Of a DNA stretch of 64,000 bases, positions 44,752-53,590 are shown piece after piece; within the stretch, counting starts at the first letter, position 1, and each line of letters begins with the position of its first letter. Location of the stretch: contig NZ_CP107567.1 of NCBI RefSeq assembly GCF_025854275.1, positions 5,766,001-5,830,000 on the forward strand, given 5' to 3'. Below the pieces are notes generated by a model. The model ran no database searches, was not told the origin of the DNA, and was given only the letters and a program-made list of their open reading frames with translations. The position numbers were made by a program, and so were the translations under genes. The stretch is from Streptomyces peucetius (lineage in GTDB: Bacteria > Actinomycetota > Actinomycetes > Streptomycetales > Streptomycetaceae).

Positions 44752-45917
44752 TCACCGGTCTTCCGGCGTGCCGAACGTGGTGAAAATGACGTTCGTCACG
44801 ACCGGATTGGCCTCCCGCCCCTTCGCGTCCGTGGAATTGATGCTGTACACCAGGGTGCGCGACAGGTCGCGGGTGCCGCCGATACCCGTGTTGTAGCCCC
44901 AGCGGCCGCCGGACTTGTCCCAGATTTCGCGGCTGCCCAGCGGCCAACGGGTCAGCCCGACGCTGTAGTTCGCGGTCCCCTCCCGCAACTGCGGCACGGT
45001 GAACATCTCCTCGAGCAGCGGCCCGCGCACCACCCGTCCGTCGAACAGCGCCCGCGTGAAACGCTCCAGGTCGGCCGTGGTGGAGATGATGTCGCCCGCG
45101 GCCCAGCCGTCCGTGGTGCCCCAGACGCTGACATCGCGCCGCTCCTCGCCGCCGTCCACGGACTCGAAGACCTGGTAGCCGTGGTTGTGCCGGCCGTGGA
45201 TACGCGGGTCGGAGCCCGGGAAGTAGGTGTCGCGCACTCCGAGCGGCCGCAGGACGCGCCGGACGACCTGGTTCTCGTAGGTGTCACCGGTGACGCGCTC
45301 GATCAGGAGCCCCGCGATCGTGTAACCGATGTTGAGGTAGTGCTGCCGCTCGCCCGGGGCGAACTCCCGCTCCTTGGACGTCGCCGACCGCACCATCTCG
45401 CGCGGATCGTGCAGTTCGAAGCGGTTCCGGTACGCGTCCTCGACGTCGTCGCCCTCGAAGTCGGGGGCCGGGATGCCGCTGGTGTGGTTCAGCAGCTGGC
45501 GCACGGTCACGTCCTTGTACGCCGCGGGGATCAGGTCCGGAAGGTAGGAGCGGGCCGTCCGGTCAAGGTCGATCCGCTGCTCGGCGGCCAGATGGAGAAC
45601 CGTCGCCGCGGTGAAGACCTTCGTCACGGAGCCGGCGCGGAACCGTCCGGCAGGGTCGGCCGGACGCCCCGTCCGCAGGTCGTGCACTCCGGCGCTGCCC
45701 CGCCAGATCCCCTCACCGCCGACGCGGACCAGGCGGCCGTGGCCCGGGCCGTCGCCGGGTCGCGCACCGCATCGATCGCGGCGCGAAGAGCGGCCGCGTC
45801 CGGCCCGGACGACCGGGCGGCGACGGGTGCGTCGGCCGCTGCGGGGAGGGCGGCCGGGCCCCCGGCGAGGCCCAGAACGAGCGCTGCGGCGAGGACAGTA
45901 CGGCTACGGGCCTTCAT
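44752..45917 (-). pseudogene. Serine hydrolase (beta-lactamase/DD-peptidase class), frameshifted
   Basis: The 5' part (start 45917) encodes a signal peptide MKARSRTVLAAALVLGLAGG and a mature N-terminus in one frame. From about 45760 the conserved core continues in another frame with SVTK (SxxK), HYLNIGY (YxN) and LLNHTSG. The span 44752-45917 is 1166 bp, one short of a multiple of three, so a single base is missing relative to an intact gene near 45756. The rejoined product would be about 388 residues, normal for this penicillin-binding/beta-lactamase-like class. Either the gene is truly broken or there is a sequencing error at the short homopolymer CCC/GGG near 45756. Confidence 0.7.
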
Positions 45918-46015
45918 GTGGATCTCCAGGATGTGTGACGTCTCGTGGCGGACGTGACTCATCCTGCTGACCGGAGCGGCCGCGCGGATCGCCGGAGCGG
46001 GCGGGCTTCGAGGGC

Positions 46016-46273
46016 TCAGATGCTCGCCGGTGCGGGGGAGCCGCCGGCACAGTCTCCCCCGTGCGGGGGAGTTCCGGCCGTTATGAGCCCGCTCTCGTAG
46101 GCGCAGATCACCGCCTGGATCCGGTTCCTCAGCCCCAGCTTGGCCAGCACGTTGCCCACATGGGTCTTCACCGTGTGCTCGCTGACCACCAGCTCCGCGG
46201 CGATCTTGCCGCCCAGCCAGTGGTTCCAGACGCGGGCGTTGTGAGCCGTGTCGGTGCGCATCCGGTCTCTCAC
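46016..46273 (-). pseudogene. Chimeric remnant: methyltransferase N-terminus fused to a LuxR DNA-binding tail
   Basis: The first ~23 residues, including RTDTAHNARVWNHWLGGK, match the N-terminal signature of SAM-dependent methyltransferases of the DUF574/Methyltransf_19 type (ARVWNYWLGGKDN). The remainder (IAAELVVSEHTVKTHVGNVL, AKLGLRNRIQAVICAYESGL) is the second half of a LuxR-family helix-turn-helix as in NarL-type response regulators. The receiver domain and first half of the HTH are missing. The 85-residue frame is therefore a junction of two gene ends, with the break near 46207. Confidence 0.6.
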
Positions 46274-46977
46274 CTGCGAGGTCTCTTCGGGGAGCGTGAG
46301 TCGTCCAGGACGGCCCTGAGGGCGTCGACCCTGTTCGTGGTGATCGAGTCGACGCCGCAGCCGATCAGTCGCCGCATGGTACGACGGGTGTCCGCAGTCC
46401 AGGCGGAAATCAGCAGACCGTCCCGGTGGACACGGTCCGTCAACTCCCGCCCCACCAGGCCGAACCGGTAGTTGAGCCAGCGCGGCTTCACGGCGTCCAG
46501 CAGCGCGGGCCGCGGCGGGGCGAGTGTCGTCCAGGTCATCGCGATCTCCGCCGAGGCGTCGGCCGCCCGTACCGCGAGCATCGTCGCGGGGCCCGCGCAG
46601 TAGTAGACGTGTTCGCCGGCGCCGCAGTCCCGGACGGTGTCCACCACCCTGCGCACCGACTCCGGTGTCGCGCCGGGCAGATCGATCATCAGCCGGTGCC
46701 CGCCGAGTCCGGCCAGTGCCTCGCGCAGCGTCGGCACCCCCCCGTGGGAGAGGTCGTCGACATCGGCCTTCGTGAGCCCCGCCAGCGGCCGGTCATGACC
46801 CCACAGCCGCTTCAGCGTCGCGTCGTGCAGCAGTACCGGGACGCCGTCGCGGGTGAGCCGCACATCGATCTCTACCGAGTCCGCGCCGCGTTCGAGGGCC
46901 GAGCGCAGCGAGGGCAGGGTGTTCTCACGGAACCGGTACGGGTCGCCCCGGTGGGCGACCACCGTCACCGCCCGCAT
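46270..46977 (-). CDS. Glycerophosphodiester phosphodiesterase family protein
   Basis: This 235-residue GDPD-fold enzyme hydrolyses glycerophosphodiesters to glycerol-3-phosphate and an alcohol. The catalytic pattern HRG (VVAHRGDPY), ENT (FRENTLPSL), E-x-D (VEIDVRLT) and HD (LLHDATL) is present. There is no signal peptide, so it is probably cytoplasmic. The stop overlaps the start of the LuxR remnant. It begins 1 nt after the stop of the deaminase gene, so the two form an operon. Confidence 0.87.
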   Translation of the reverse strand: MRAVTVVAHRGDPYRFRENTLPSLRSALERGADSVEIDVRLTRDGVPVLLHDATLKRLWGHDRPLAGLTKADVDDLSHGGVPTLREALAGLGGHRLMIDLPGATPESVRRVVDTVRDCGAGEHVYYCAGPATMLAVRAADASAEIAMTWTTLAPPRPALLDAVKPRWLNYRFGLVGRELTDRVHRDGLLISAWTADTRRTMRRLIGCGVDSITTNRVDALRAVLDDSRSPKRPRR

Positions 46978-46978
46978 G

Positions 46979-48004
46979 TCAGCGGGCGAGCCACGCGGTG
47001 GTGTACGTGTCGATCTCCGAGACGATCCTCGCCTTGCCGGCCGGGTCGAGGAACGACGCCTCCACCGCGTTCTTCGCGAGGGCGGCGACGCCGCGCTCGT
47101 CCAGCTCCAGCAGGCGGGCGGCGACGGCGTACTCGTTGTTGAGGTCCGTGCCGAACATCGGAGGGTCGTCGCTGTTGATCGTCACGAGGACGCCGGCGGA
47201 GACCATCTCCTTGATCGGGTGCTCGTCGATGCGGGCGACCGCGCGGGTGGCGATGTTGGAGGTGGGGCACACCTCCAGCGGGATCCGGTGCTCTGCCAGA
47301 TACGCCAGCAGCTCCGGGTCCTGCACCGAGCTGGTGCCGTGCCCGATGCGCTCGGCGCCCAGGTGGTTGAGCGCGTCCCAGACGGTCTGCGGGCCGGTTG
47401 TCTCGCCGGCGTGCGGCACCGAACGCAGTCCGGCCGCGATCGCGCGGTCGAAGTACGGCTTGAACTGCGGGCGCGGGACGCCGATCTCCGGGCCGCCGAG
47501 GCCGAAGGAGACCAGGCCCTCGGGGCGCAGGTCGACGGCGAGCCGGGCGGTTTCCGCGGCGGCCTCCAGGCCGGCCTCGCCGGGAATGTCGAAGCACCAG
47601 CGCAGGACCACCCCGAACTCGGCCTCCGCCGCCTTGCGGGCGTCCTCGATGGCGGCCATGAAGGCCTTCTCCTCGACACCGCGGCGGGTGGAGCTGAACG
47701 GTGTGACGGTCAGCTCGGCGTACCGGATGTTCTGCCGTGCCATGTCACGGGCGACCTCGAAGGTGAGCAGCCGCACGTCCTCGGGGGTGCGGATGAGGTC
47801 CACGACCGTCAGGTAGACCTCGATGAAGTGCGCGAAGTCGGTGAACGTGAAGTACTCGGCGAGCGCCTCGGCATCGGCCGGAACCTTCGAGTCCGGGTGG
47901 TTCGCCGCCAGTTCGGCGACGATCCGGGGAGAGGCGGAACCGACATGGTGCACATGCAGTTCGGCCTTGGGCAGCCCCGCGATGAAGGGGTGCAGATCGG
48001 TCAT
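46979..48004 (-). CDS. Adenosine deaminase family, probable aminodeoxyfutalosine deaminase
   Basis: This 341-residue amidohydrolase has zinc-site HxH (His17, His19 in AELHVHHVGSASP), the HAGE motif (SVPHAGETTGPQ), and a final Asp pair (INSDDPPMFGT). The HxHHxG context and N-terminal sequence match the S. avermitilis/S. coelicolor enzymes that deaminate 6-amino-6-deoxyfutalosine in the futalosine menaquinone pathway, rather than the true adenosine deaminase of Streptomyces. The ATG at 48004 follows GGAGGA. No other menaquinone genes are adjacent. Confidence 0.8.
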   Translation of the reverse strand: MTDLHPFIAGLPKAELHVHHVGSASPRIVAELAANHPDSKVPADAEALAEYFTFTDFAHFIEVYLTVVDLIRTPEDVRLLTFEVARDMARQNIRYAELTVTPFSSTRRGVEEKAFMAAIEDARKAAEAEFGVVLRWCFDIPGEAGLEAAAETARLAVDLRPEGLVSFGLGGPEIGVPRPQFKPYFDRAIAAGLRSVPHAGETTGPQTVWDALNHLGAERIGHGTSSVQDPELLAYLAEHRIPLEVCPTSNIATRAVARIDEHPIKEMVSAGVLVTINSDDPPMFGTDLNNEYAVAARLLELDERGVAALAKNAVEASFLDPAGKARIVSEIDTYTTAWLAR

Positions 48005-48150
48005 CGGTTCCTCCAAGTGGGACGTGCCGCTCCTGCTCGTGGGCAGGTCCTGTGCGCCGGGCGGCGTGCTGCCAGGGGATCATCGTAGGCGCCCCTCCGG
48101 AGGGTGAAGCCGAGGCCGTAACATGGCCGGACCACCGATGGGGGAGAACC

Positions 48151-48864
48151 ATGTCCGACAATCAGGTCCAGCCGCCCGGGGGGCCCCAGCCGAACGACCC
48201 GTGGGCTCCGCCGGAGAGCGGCGGCGCAGCCGGCAAGGTGCCCATGGACAAGCCGGCGGCCACCCCGCCGCCCGGCGTGCACGACCAGCCGACGGTCATC
48301 TCGATGCCCGGCGCCGACGACACCGGCTCGGTGCCGCCGCCGCCCGTCGCACCCGGCGGCCCCGCGCCCGGCCAACCCGCCGCAGGAGCCTACGGATACC
48401 CGGCCGCCCCGAGCCTGCCGCAGCCCCCGGCCGCCGGCGCCCCGGGATACGGCGCGCCCGACCCGTACGGTCCCGGCCACCCGGGCTACCCGGGATACGG
48501 CCAGGCGGCCGCCGGGTGGCAGCAGCAGCCGGCCAACGGCATGGGCATCACGGCGATGGTGCTCGGCATCCTGTCCGTCTGCCTCTTCTGTCTGTACGGC
48601 ATCGTCGCCATCATCCTCGGCGTCCTCGCGCTGATCTTCGGCATCCTGGGCCGCAAGCGTGCCCAGCGGGGCGAGGCCACCAACGGCGGCATGGCCCTGG
48701 CGGGCATCATCCTCGGCGTGTGCGGCATCGTCATCGGGGCCGTCGTCATCGCGTTGATCGCCTGGGGCATCACCACGGCGATCAACGAGGAGAACAAGCG
48801 GGACAGCTACGACTACGACTACGACAGCTACTCGAACCACCTGGTCGTCGACGTCACCCGCTGA
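48151..48864 (+). CDS. DUF4190-domain membrane protein
   Basis: The 237-residue protein has a long Pro/Gly/Ala-rich N-terminus (about 125 residues), then two membrane helices (AMVLGILSVCLFCLYGIVAI and IILGVCGIVIGAVVIALIAW) flanking the RKRAQRGEATNGG loop typical of DUF4190. The C-terminus is acidic and Tyr-rich. Function unknown; such proteins often accompany cell-surface or signalling genes. It converges with the NADAR gene, overlapping by 11 nt. Confidence 0.82.
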   Translation: MSDNQVQPPGGPQPNDPWAPPESGGAAGKVPMDKPAATPPPGVHDQPTVISMPGADDTGSVPPPPVAPGGPAPGQPAAGAYGYPAAPSLPQPPAAGAPGYGAPDPYGPGHPGYPGYGQAAAGWQQQPANGMGITAMVLGILSVCLFCLYGIVAIILGVLALIFGILGRKRAQRGEATNGGMALAGIILGVCGIVIGAVVIALIAWGITTAINEENKRDSYDYDYDSYSNHLVVDVTR

Positions 48865-49408
48865 CCCTGCTCCGTAGTTCCTCGCGCGCCTCCATCAGCG
48901 CGAATCCCAGCAGGTTGAGCCCGCGCCAGCGCGCGGGGTCCTGCGCCCGCTCGTCGTCCGCGGCCAGCCCGATGCCCCAGATGCGGTCCATGGGGCTGGC
49001 CTCGACGAGCACCCGGTCCCCCGTGGTCAGCAGGAAGTCGCGCAGCGCCGCGTCCTGTCCGAACTTGTGGACACTGCCCGAGCGCACGACGGCGAACCGC
49101 TCGCGCTTCCATATGGCGTCGTCGAAGCCCCGTACCAGCCTCCCCGCCTTCTTGGCCTCCGCCGGTGTCCGCGCGCCCAGGGCCGCCCGCTCCGCTTCCG
49201 CGTCGCCGAACAGCCGGGCCTTGGACGCCATCATCCAGTGCTCCGCCGTCTCGTACCGCACGCCGTCCACCTCGAACGGCGACGGCCACCACTGACTGAG
49301 GCAGCCCGCTCCGACGGTGCCGTCCGCACGTGCCCGGTGCCCCCAGAAGTGCAGGTACTTCACCCGCTGCCCCTCGGCCGTCCGCTTGATCAGCTCGTCG
49401 ATCCCCAT
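48854..49408 (-). CDS. NADAR (YbiA-like) family protein
   Basis: This is a 184-residue NADAR-domain protein: VKYLHFWGHRARADG, CLSQWWPSPFEVDG, TAEHWMMASKARLFGD and WGIGLAADDERAQDPARWRG, including the family's Trp/Gly-rich active-site loops. NADAR proteins act on ADP-ribose- or riboflavin-intermediate-related molecules. ATG 49408 is used; the frame is open to 49510. Separated from the downstream operon by a 177-bp control region. Confidence 0.85.
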   Translation of the reverse strand: MGIDELIKRTAEGQRVKYLHFWGHRARADGTVGAGCLSQWWPSPFEVDGVRYETAEHWMMASKARLFGDAEAERAALGARTPAEAKKAGRLVRGFDDAIWKRERFAVVRSGSVHKFGQDAALRDFLLTTGDRVLVEASPMDRIWGIGLAADDERAQDPARWRGLNLLGFALMEAREELRSRVSG

Positions 49409-49503
49409 GACACACGAGTGTGGCAGCCGCCACTGACACCTCGTCCTGCGAGTGGCGCCGTGACGCGACACATGGTCGACCGATTCCGTCGCGTAACCAA
49501 AAG

Positions 49504-49548
49504 GCAACAACGGAATCCCTTGTTGCGTAGGTCACCCTCTGTCAGGAT
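49504..49548 (+). promoter_or_regulatory. Promoter and inverted-repeat operator of the polyamine operon
   Basis: GCAACAA (49504-49510), 9 bp, TTGTTGC (49520-49526) is a perfect inverted repeat. TTGTTG (49520-49525), 17 bp, CAGGAT (49543-49548) forms a plausible promoter, so the repeat overlaps the -35 element. CAACAACG here recurs at 41908-41915 on the minus strand. The predicted start is about 30 bp before the dehydrogenase ATG. Confidence 0.55.
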
Positions 49549-49585
49549 CGGCACTCCATTCGAGCTGGGACAACGGAGACCGCTT

Positions 49586-51100
49586 ATGGGCAACCGCTAC
49601 CGGACGCAGGACCGCTTCGCGGCCGGCGCGCAGTACATCGCAGGCACACTGCGATCCGGCACCTCGGGACGCACACAGGACATCGTCGACCCGGCCACGG
49701 GCGAGACGGTCCACACCTACGAACTTGCCGGCACCGCCGACGTGGACGCGGCCGTCGCCGCCGCCCGGGACGCCCTGCCCGGCTGGGCAGGAGCCACCCC
49801 GGCAGAGCGCTCCGACGCGCTGCACCGGTTCGCGGGAGTCCTCGCCGACCAGGCGGAGGAGTTCGCAGGCGCGGAATCGCTGCAGTGCGGCAAGCCCGTC
49901 AGACTGAGTACGGAGTTCGACGTCCCCGGCACCGTCGACAACACCGCCTTCTTCGCCGGCGCGGCCCGCCACCTCCAGGGGCAGTCCGCCGGCGAGTACA
50001 GCGGTGACCACACCTCGTACGTACGCCGCGAGCCGATCGGCACGGTCGGTTCCATCGCCCCGTGGAACTACCCGCTGCAGATGGCCGCGTGGAAGGTCCT
50101 GCCGGCCGTCGCCGCGGGCAACACCATCGTTCTCAAGCCCGCCGAGATCACCCCGCTCACCTCGCTGATGTTCGCCCAGGCGGCCACCGAGGCAGGCATC
50201 CCCGACGGCGTCGTCAACATCGTCAGCGGTGCCGGCAGGGACGCCGGGGAGCACCTCGTCGGCCACCCGGACATCGCCATGACCTCCTTCACCGGCTCGA
50301 CCGCCGTCGGCAAACGCGTCGCACGCATCGCCACCGACACCGTCAAGCGCCTCCACCTCGAACTCGGCGGCAAAGCCCCCTTCGTGGTCTTCGACGACGC
50401 CGACCTCGACGCCGCCGCGCACGGGGCCGTCGCCGGGTCGCTCATCAACACCGGGCAGGACTGCACCGCCGCCACCCGCGCCTACGTCCAGCGGCCCCTG
50501 TACGACGCGTTCGTCGCCGCCGTCGCCGACCTGATGGCGACGGTCCGGCTCGGCGACCCCTTCGACCCGGGCACCGACCTCGGCCCGCTCGTCTCCCACG
50601 CGCAGCGCGACCGGGTCGCCGCCTTCGTCGACCGGGCCCGCGCCTACGCCACCGTCGTCACCGGCGGCGAAGCCCCCCAGGGCGACCTGAAGAACGGTGC
50701 CTTCTACCGGCCCACCCTCGTCACCGGCGCCGCCCAGGACAGCGAGATCGTGCAGTCCGAGATCTTCGGACCCGTCCTTGTGGTACTGCCCTTCGACACC
50801 GACGACGAGGGCATCGCGCTGGCCAACGACACTCCGTACGGGCTGGCCGCGTCCGCCTGGACCCGGGACGTCTACCGTGCCGGTCGTGCCACCCGGGAGA
50901 TCAGGGCGGGCTGCGTGTGGGTCAACGACCACATCCCGATCCTCAGCGAGATGCCGCACGGCGGATACCGGGCCAGTGGCTTCGGAAAGGACATGTCGGC
51001 GTACTCCTTCGAGGAGTACACGCAGGTCAAGCATGTGATGTACGACAACACCGCCGTCGTCCGCAAGGACTGGCACCGCACGATCTTCCAAGGCCGATAG
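49586..51100 (+). CDS. Aldehyde dehydrogenase, second aminoaldehyde dehydrogenase
   Basis: This 504-residue ALDH has Cys293 (NTGQDCTAATRAY) and Glu259 (LHLELGGKAPF). Like the gene at 42 kb it has the Gln-Asp-Cys-Thr-Ala context of gamma-aminobutyraldehyde dehydrogenases. ATG 49586 begins MGNRYRTQDRFAAGAQYIAG. It is the first gene of an operon with the polyamine transporter and an amine oxidase, and probably oxidises 3-aminopropanal or 4-aminobutanal released by them. Confidence 0.9.
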   Translation: MGNRYRTQDRFAAGAQYIAGTLRSGTSGRTQDIVDPATGETVHTYELAGTADVDAAVAAARDALPGWAGATPAERSDALHRFAGVLADQAEEFAGAESLQCGKPVRLSTEFDVPGTVDNTAFFAGAARHLQGQSAGEYSGDHTSYVRREPIGTVGSIAPWNYPLQMAAWKVLPAVAAGNTIVLKPAEITPLTSLMFAQAATEAGIPDGVVNIVSGAGRDAGEHLVGHPDIAMTSFTGSTAVGKRVARIATDTVKRLHLELGGKAPFVVFDDADLDAAAHGAVAGSLINTGQDCTAATRAYVQRPLYDAFVAAVADLMATVRLGDPFDPGTDLGPLVSHAQRDRVAAFVDRARAYATVVTGGEAPQGDLKNGAFYRPTLVTGAAQDSEIVQSEIFGPVLVVLPFDTDDEGIALANDTPYGLAASAWTRDVYRAGRATREIRAGCVWVNDHIPILSEMPHGGYRASGFGKDMSAYSFEEYTQVKHVMYDNTAVVRKDWHRTIFQGR

Positions 51101-51148
51101 CCGGCGGCCGCGACTGCGGCGGCCATCCACCCGAAAGGGCAGAGCGTC

Positions 51149-52396
51149 ATGGAGCAGTACGAGACCGAGCGCCTCTCAGCGGCCCAGCTGGCGGCCATGC
51201 GGCGCAGCCTGACCAGCGGACGGGGGGCCCTCTCCCGCCGTTCGCTGCTGCGCGCCTCCGGCGCCGGCGTGTTCGCCGTCGGCGGCGCCGGAATCCTCAG
51301 CGGCTGCGGCATCCCGCCCGCCAAGCGGGAAGGCGGAGCAGCGGACTCCGACGACCACTCGGACAAGGAGAAACAGGTCAACTTCTCCAACTGGACCGAG
51401 TACATGGACACCAGCGAGGACGGGAAGAGCCGCCCCACCCTCGAGGCGTTCACCAGGCGCACCGGGATCAAGGTCAAGTACACCGAGGACATCAATGACA
51501 ACGTCGAGTTCTTCGGCAAGATCCAGCCGCAGCTCGCGGCCGGCCAGGACACCGGCCGCGACCTGATCAACGTCACCGACTGGCTGGCCGCCCGGATCAT
51601 CCGGCTCGGATGGGCGCAGAAGCTCGACCCCTCGCTGCTGCCGCACGCCTACGCCAACCTCTCCTCCCAGTTCCGCACCGTGGACTGGGACCCGGGCCGG
51701 GCCTACTCGTACCCGTGGACCGGCATCCCCTGCGTCGTCGCCTACAACGCCAAGGCGACCCGCGGACGCAAGGTCGACTCGGTCACCCAGCTGCTCGACG
51801 ACCCGACGCTCAAGGGCCGGGTCGGTTTCCTCACCGAGATGCGCGACACGATCGGCATGACCCTGCTCGACATGGGCAAGGACCCCGGCACCTTCACCGA
51901 CGCCGACTTCGACGCCGCCGTCGGCCGGCTCCAGAAAGGTGTCGACAAGAACCAGATCCGCCGCTTCACCGGCAACGACTACACCGCGGACCTGGCCAAG
52001 GGCGACATCGCCGCCTGTCTCGCCTGGGCCGGTGACGTCATCCAGCTCCAGGCCGACAACCCGGACATCAAGTACGCCATCCCCGCCGCCGGTTATGTCA
52101 CGGCCACCGACAACCTGCTGGTCCCGGCGCAGGCCAGGCACCGCAAGAACGCCACCCGGCTGATCGACTACTACTACGAGCTCCCGGTCGCCGCACAGCT
52201 CGCCGCGTACATCAACTATGTGTGCCCGGTCGCCGGAGTCGGCGCCGAACTCGCCAAGATCGACCCCGAGCTGGCCACGAATCCGCTGATCATTCCGGAC
52301 GAGGCCATGGCCGCCAAGTCCCACTCGTTCCGCTCCCTCTCCTCCGCGGAGGAGACGGCGTACGAGGAGAAGTTCGCCAAGCTCATCGGCGCCTGA
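51149..52396 (+). CDS. Polyamine ABC transporter substrate-binding protein
   Basis: This 415-residue PotD-like solute-binding lipoprotein has a twin-arginine signal (SRRSLLRASGAGVFAVGG) ending in a lipobox (GILSGCG), so it is exported folded and lipidated. The type-II binding fold follows (VNFSNWTEYMDTSEDG, FTGNDYTADLAKGDIAACLAW). Its place in an operon with potABC-like genes and an aminoaldehyde dehydrogenase supports putrescine/spermidine uptake. It lies 48 nt after the dehydrogenase. Confidence 0.88.
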   Translation: MEQYETERLSAAQLAAMRRSLTSGRGALSRRSLLRASGAGVFAVGGAGILSGCGIPPAKREGGAADSDDHSDKEKQVNFSNWTEYMDTSEDGKSRPTLEAFTRRTGIKVKYTEDINDNVEFFGKIQPQLAAGQDTGRDLINVTDWLAARIIRLGWAQKLDPSLLPHAYANLSSQFRTVDWDPGRAYSYPWTGIPCVVAYNAKATRGRKVDSVTQLLDDPTLKGRVGFLTEMRDTIGMTLLDMGKDPGTFTDADFDAAVGRLQKGVDKNQIRRFTGNDYTADLAKGDIAACLAWAGDVIQLQADNPDIKYAIPAAGYVTATDNLLVPAQARHRKNATRLIDYYYELPVAAQLAAYINYVCPVAGVGAELAKIDPELATNPLIIPDEAMAAKSHSFRSLSSAEETAYEEKFAKLIGA

Positions 52397-52438
52397 TCGT
52401 CTTGTCCCCTTCCCCCGACACACCTGGGATCGCGACCC

Positions 52439-53590
52439 ATGACTGACAAGCAAGCGGGCGGCGACGTCCGCCTCTCCGGGATCAGCAAGACCTACGGCTC
52501 CTTCACGGCCGTTCATCCGCTGGACCTGACCGTGCCGCAGGGCTCGTTCTTCGCCCTGCTCGGCGCCTCGGGCTGCGGCAAGACCACCACGCTGCGGATG
52601 ATCGCCGGACTCGAGGACCCCACGACGGGCACCGTCCGGCTCGGCGACAAGGACGTCACCGGCCTCCCGCCGCACAAACGCCCCGTCAACACGGTCTTCC
52701 AGAGCTACGCGCTCTTCCCCCATCTGAACATCTACGACAACGTCGCCTTCGGACTGCGCCGCCGCGGCATCAAGTCCGTGAAGAAGCAGGTCGACGACAT
52801 GCTGGAGCTCGTCCAGCTCGGCGACTTCGCACAGCGCAAGCCGCACCAGCTCTCCGGTGGTCAGCAGCAGCGGGTCGCCGTCGCCCGCGCGCTCATCAAC
52901 CACCCGCAGGTCCTGCTGCTCGACGAGCCGCTCGGCGCCCTCGACCTCAAGCTGCGCCGGCAGATGCAGCTGGAGCTCAAACGCATCCAGACCGAGGTCG
53001 GGATCACCTTCGTCCATGTCACCCACGACCAGGAGGAGGCCATGACCATGGCCGACACCGTCGCGGTGATGAACGCGGGCAGGGTCGAGCAGCTCGGCGC
53101 GCCGGCGGAGCTGTACGAGAACCCGCGGACCACGTTCGTCGCCAACTTCCTCGGCACCTCCAACCTGATCGAGGCGGAGGTCGTCCAGAACACCGGTGGC
53201 GAGGTCGTCGTCACCGCCGGCGGCGGCAAGCTCCGGCTGCCGTCCGGACGCTGCCCGGACTCCACGTCCACCGGCGGGAAGCTTCTCGTCGGCGTCCGCC
53301 CGGAGAAGATCTCGCTCACCCCCGCAGCGGAGGCGGACGCCGTCCCCGCCGGCCGCAACGCCGTCACCGGCCGCATCCTCGACTCCTCCTTCATCGGCGT
53401 CTCCACGCAGTACGTCGTCGAGAGCCCGGCCGGCAAGGGACTCGAGGTCTACGCACAGAACGTCGAGCACCGGACGGGCCTCGCACCCGGCGCCGAGGTC
53501 GTCCTGCACTGGAACCCGGAGCACACCTTCGGACTGGACGCCACCCAGGCCATCGACGCCGGAGTCGAGACGGTGGGGGAGACGGCATGA
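52439..53590 (+). CDS. potA: Polyamine ABC transporter ATP-binding protein
   Basis: This 383-residue PotA-like ATPase has Walker A (GASGCGKTT), signature LSGGQQQRVAVARAL, Walker B LLLDEPLGALD and VTHDQEEAM, plus a C-terminal TOBE domain (VGVRPEKISL). It powers the two permeases that follow; their starts overlap its end. It begins 42 nt after the substrate-binding gene. Confidence 0.93.
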   Translation: MTDKQAGGDVRLSGISKTYGSFTAVHPLDLTVPQGSFFALLGASGCGKTTTLRMIAGLEDPTTGTVRLGDKDVTGLPPHKRPVNTVFQSYALFPHLNIYDNVAFGLRRRGIKSVKKQVDDMLELVQLGDFAQRKPHQLSGGQQQRVAVARALINHPQVLLLDEPLGALDLKLRRQMQLELKRIQTEVGITFVHVTHDQEEAMTMADTVAVMNAGRVEQLGAPAELYENPRTTFVANFLGTSNLIEAEVVQNTGGEVVVTAGGGKLRLPSGRCPDSTSTGGKLLVGVRPEKISLTPAAEADAVPAGRNAVTGRILDSSFIGVSTQYVVESPAGKGLEVYAQNVEHRTGLAPGAEVVLHWNPEHTFGLDATQAIDAGVETVGETA

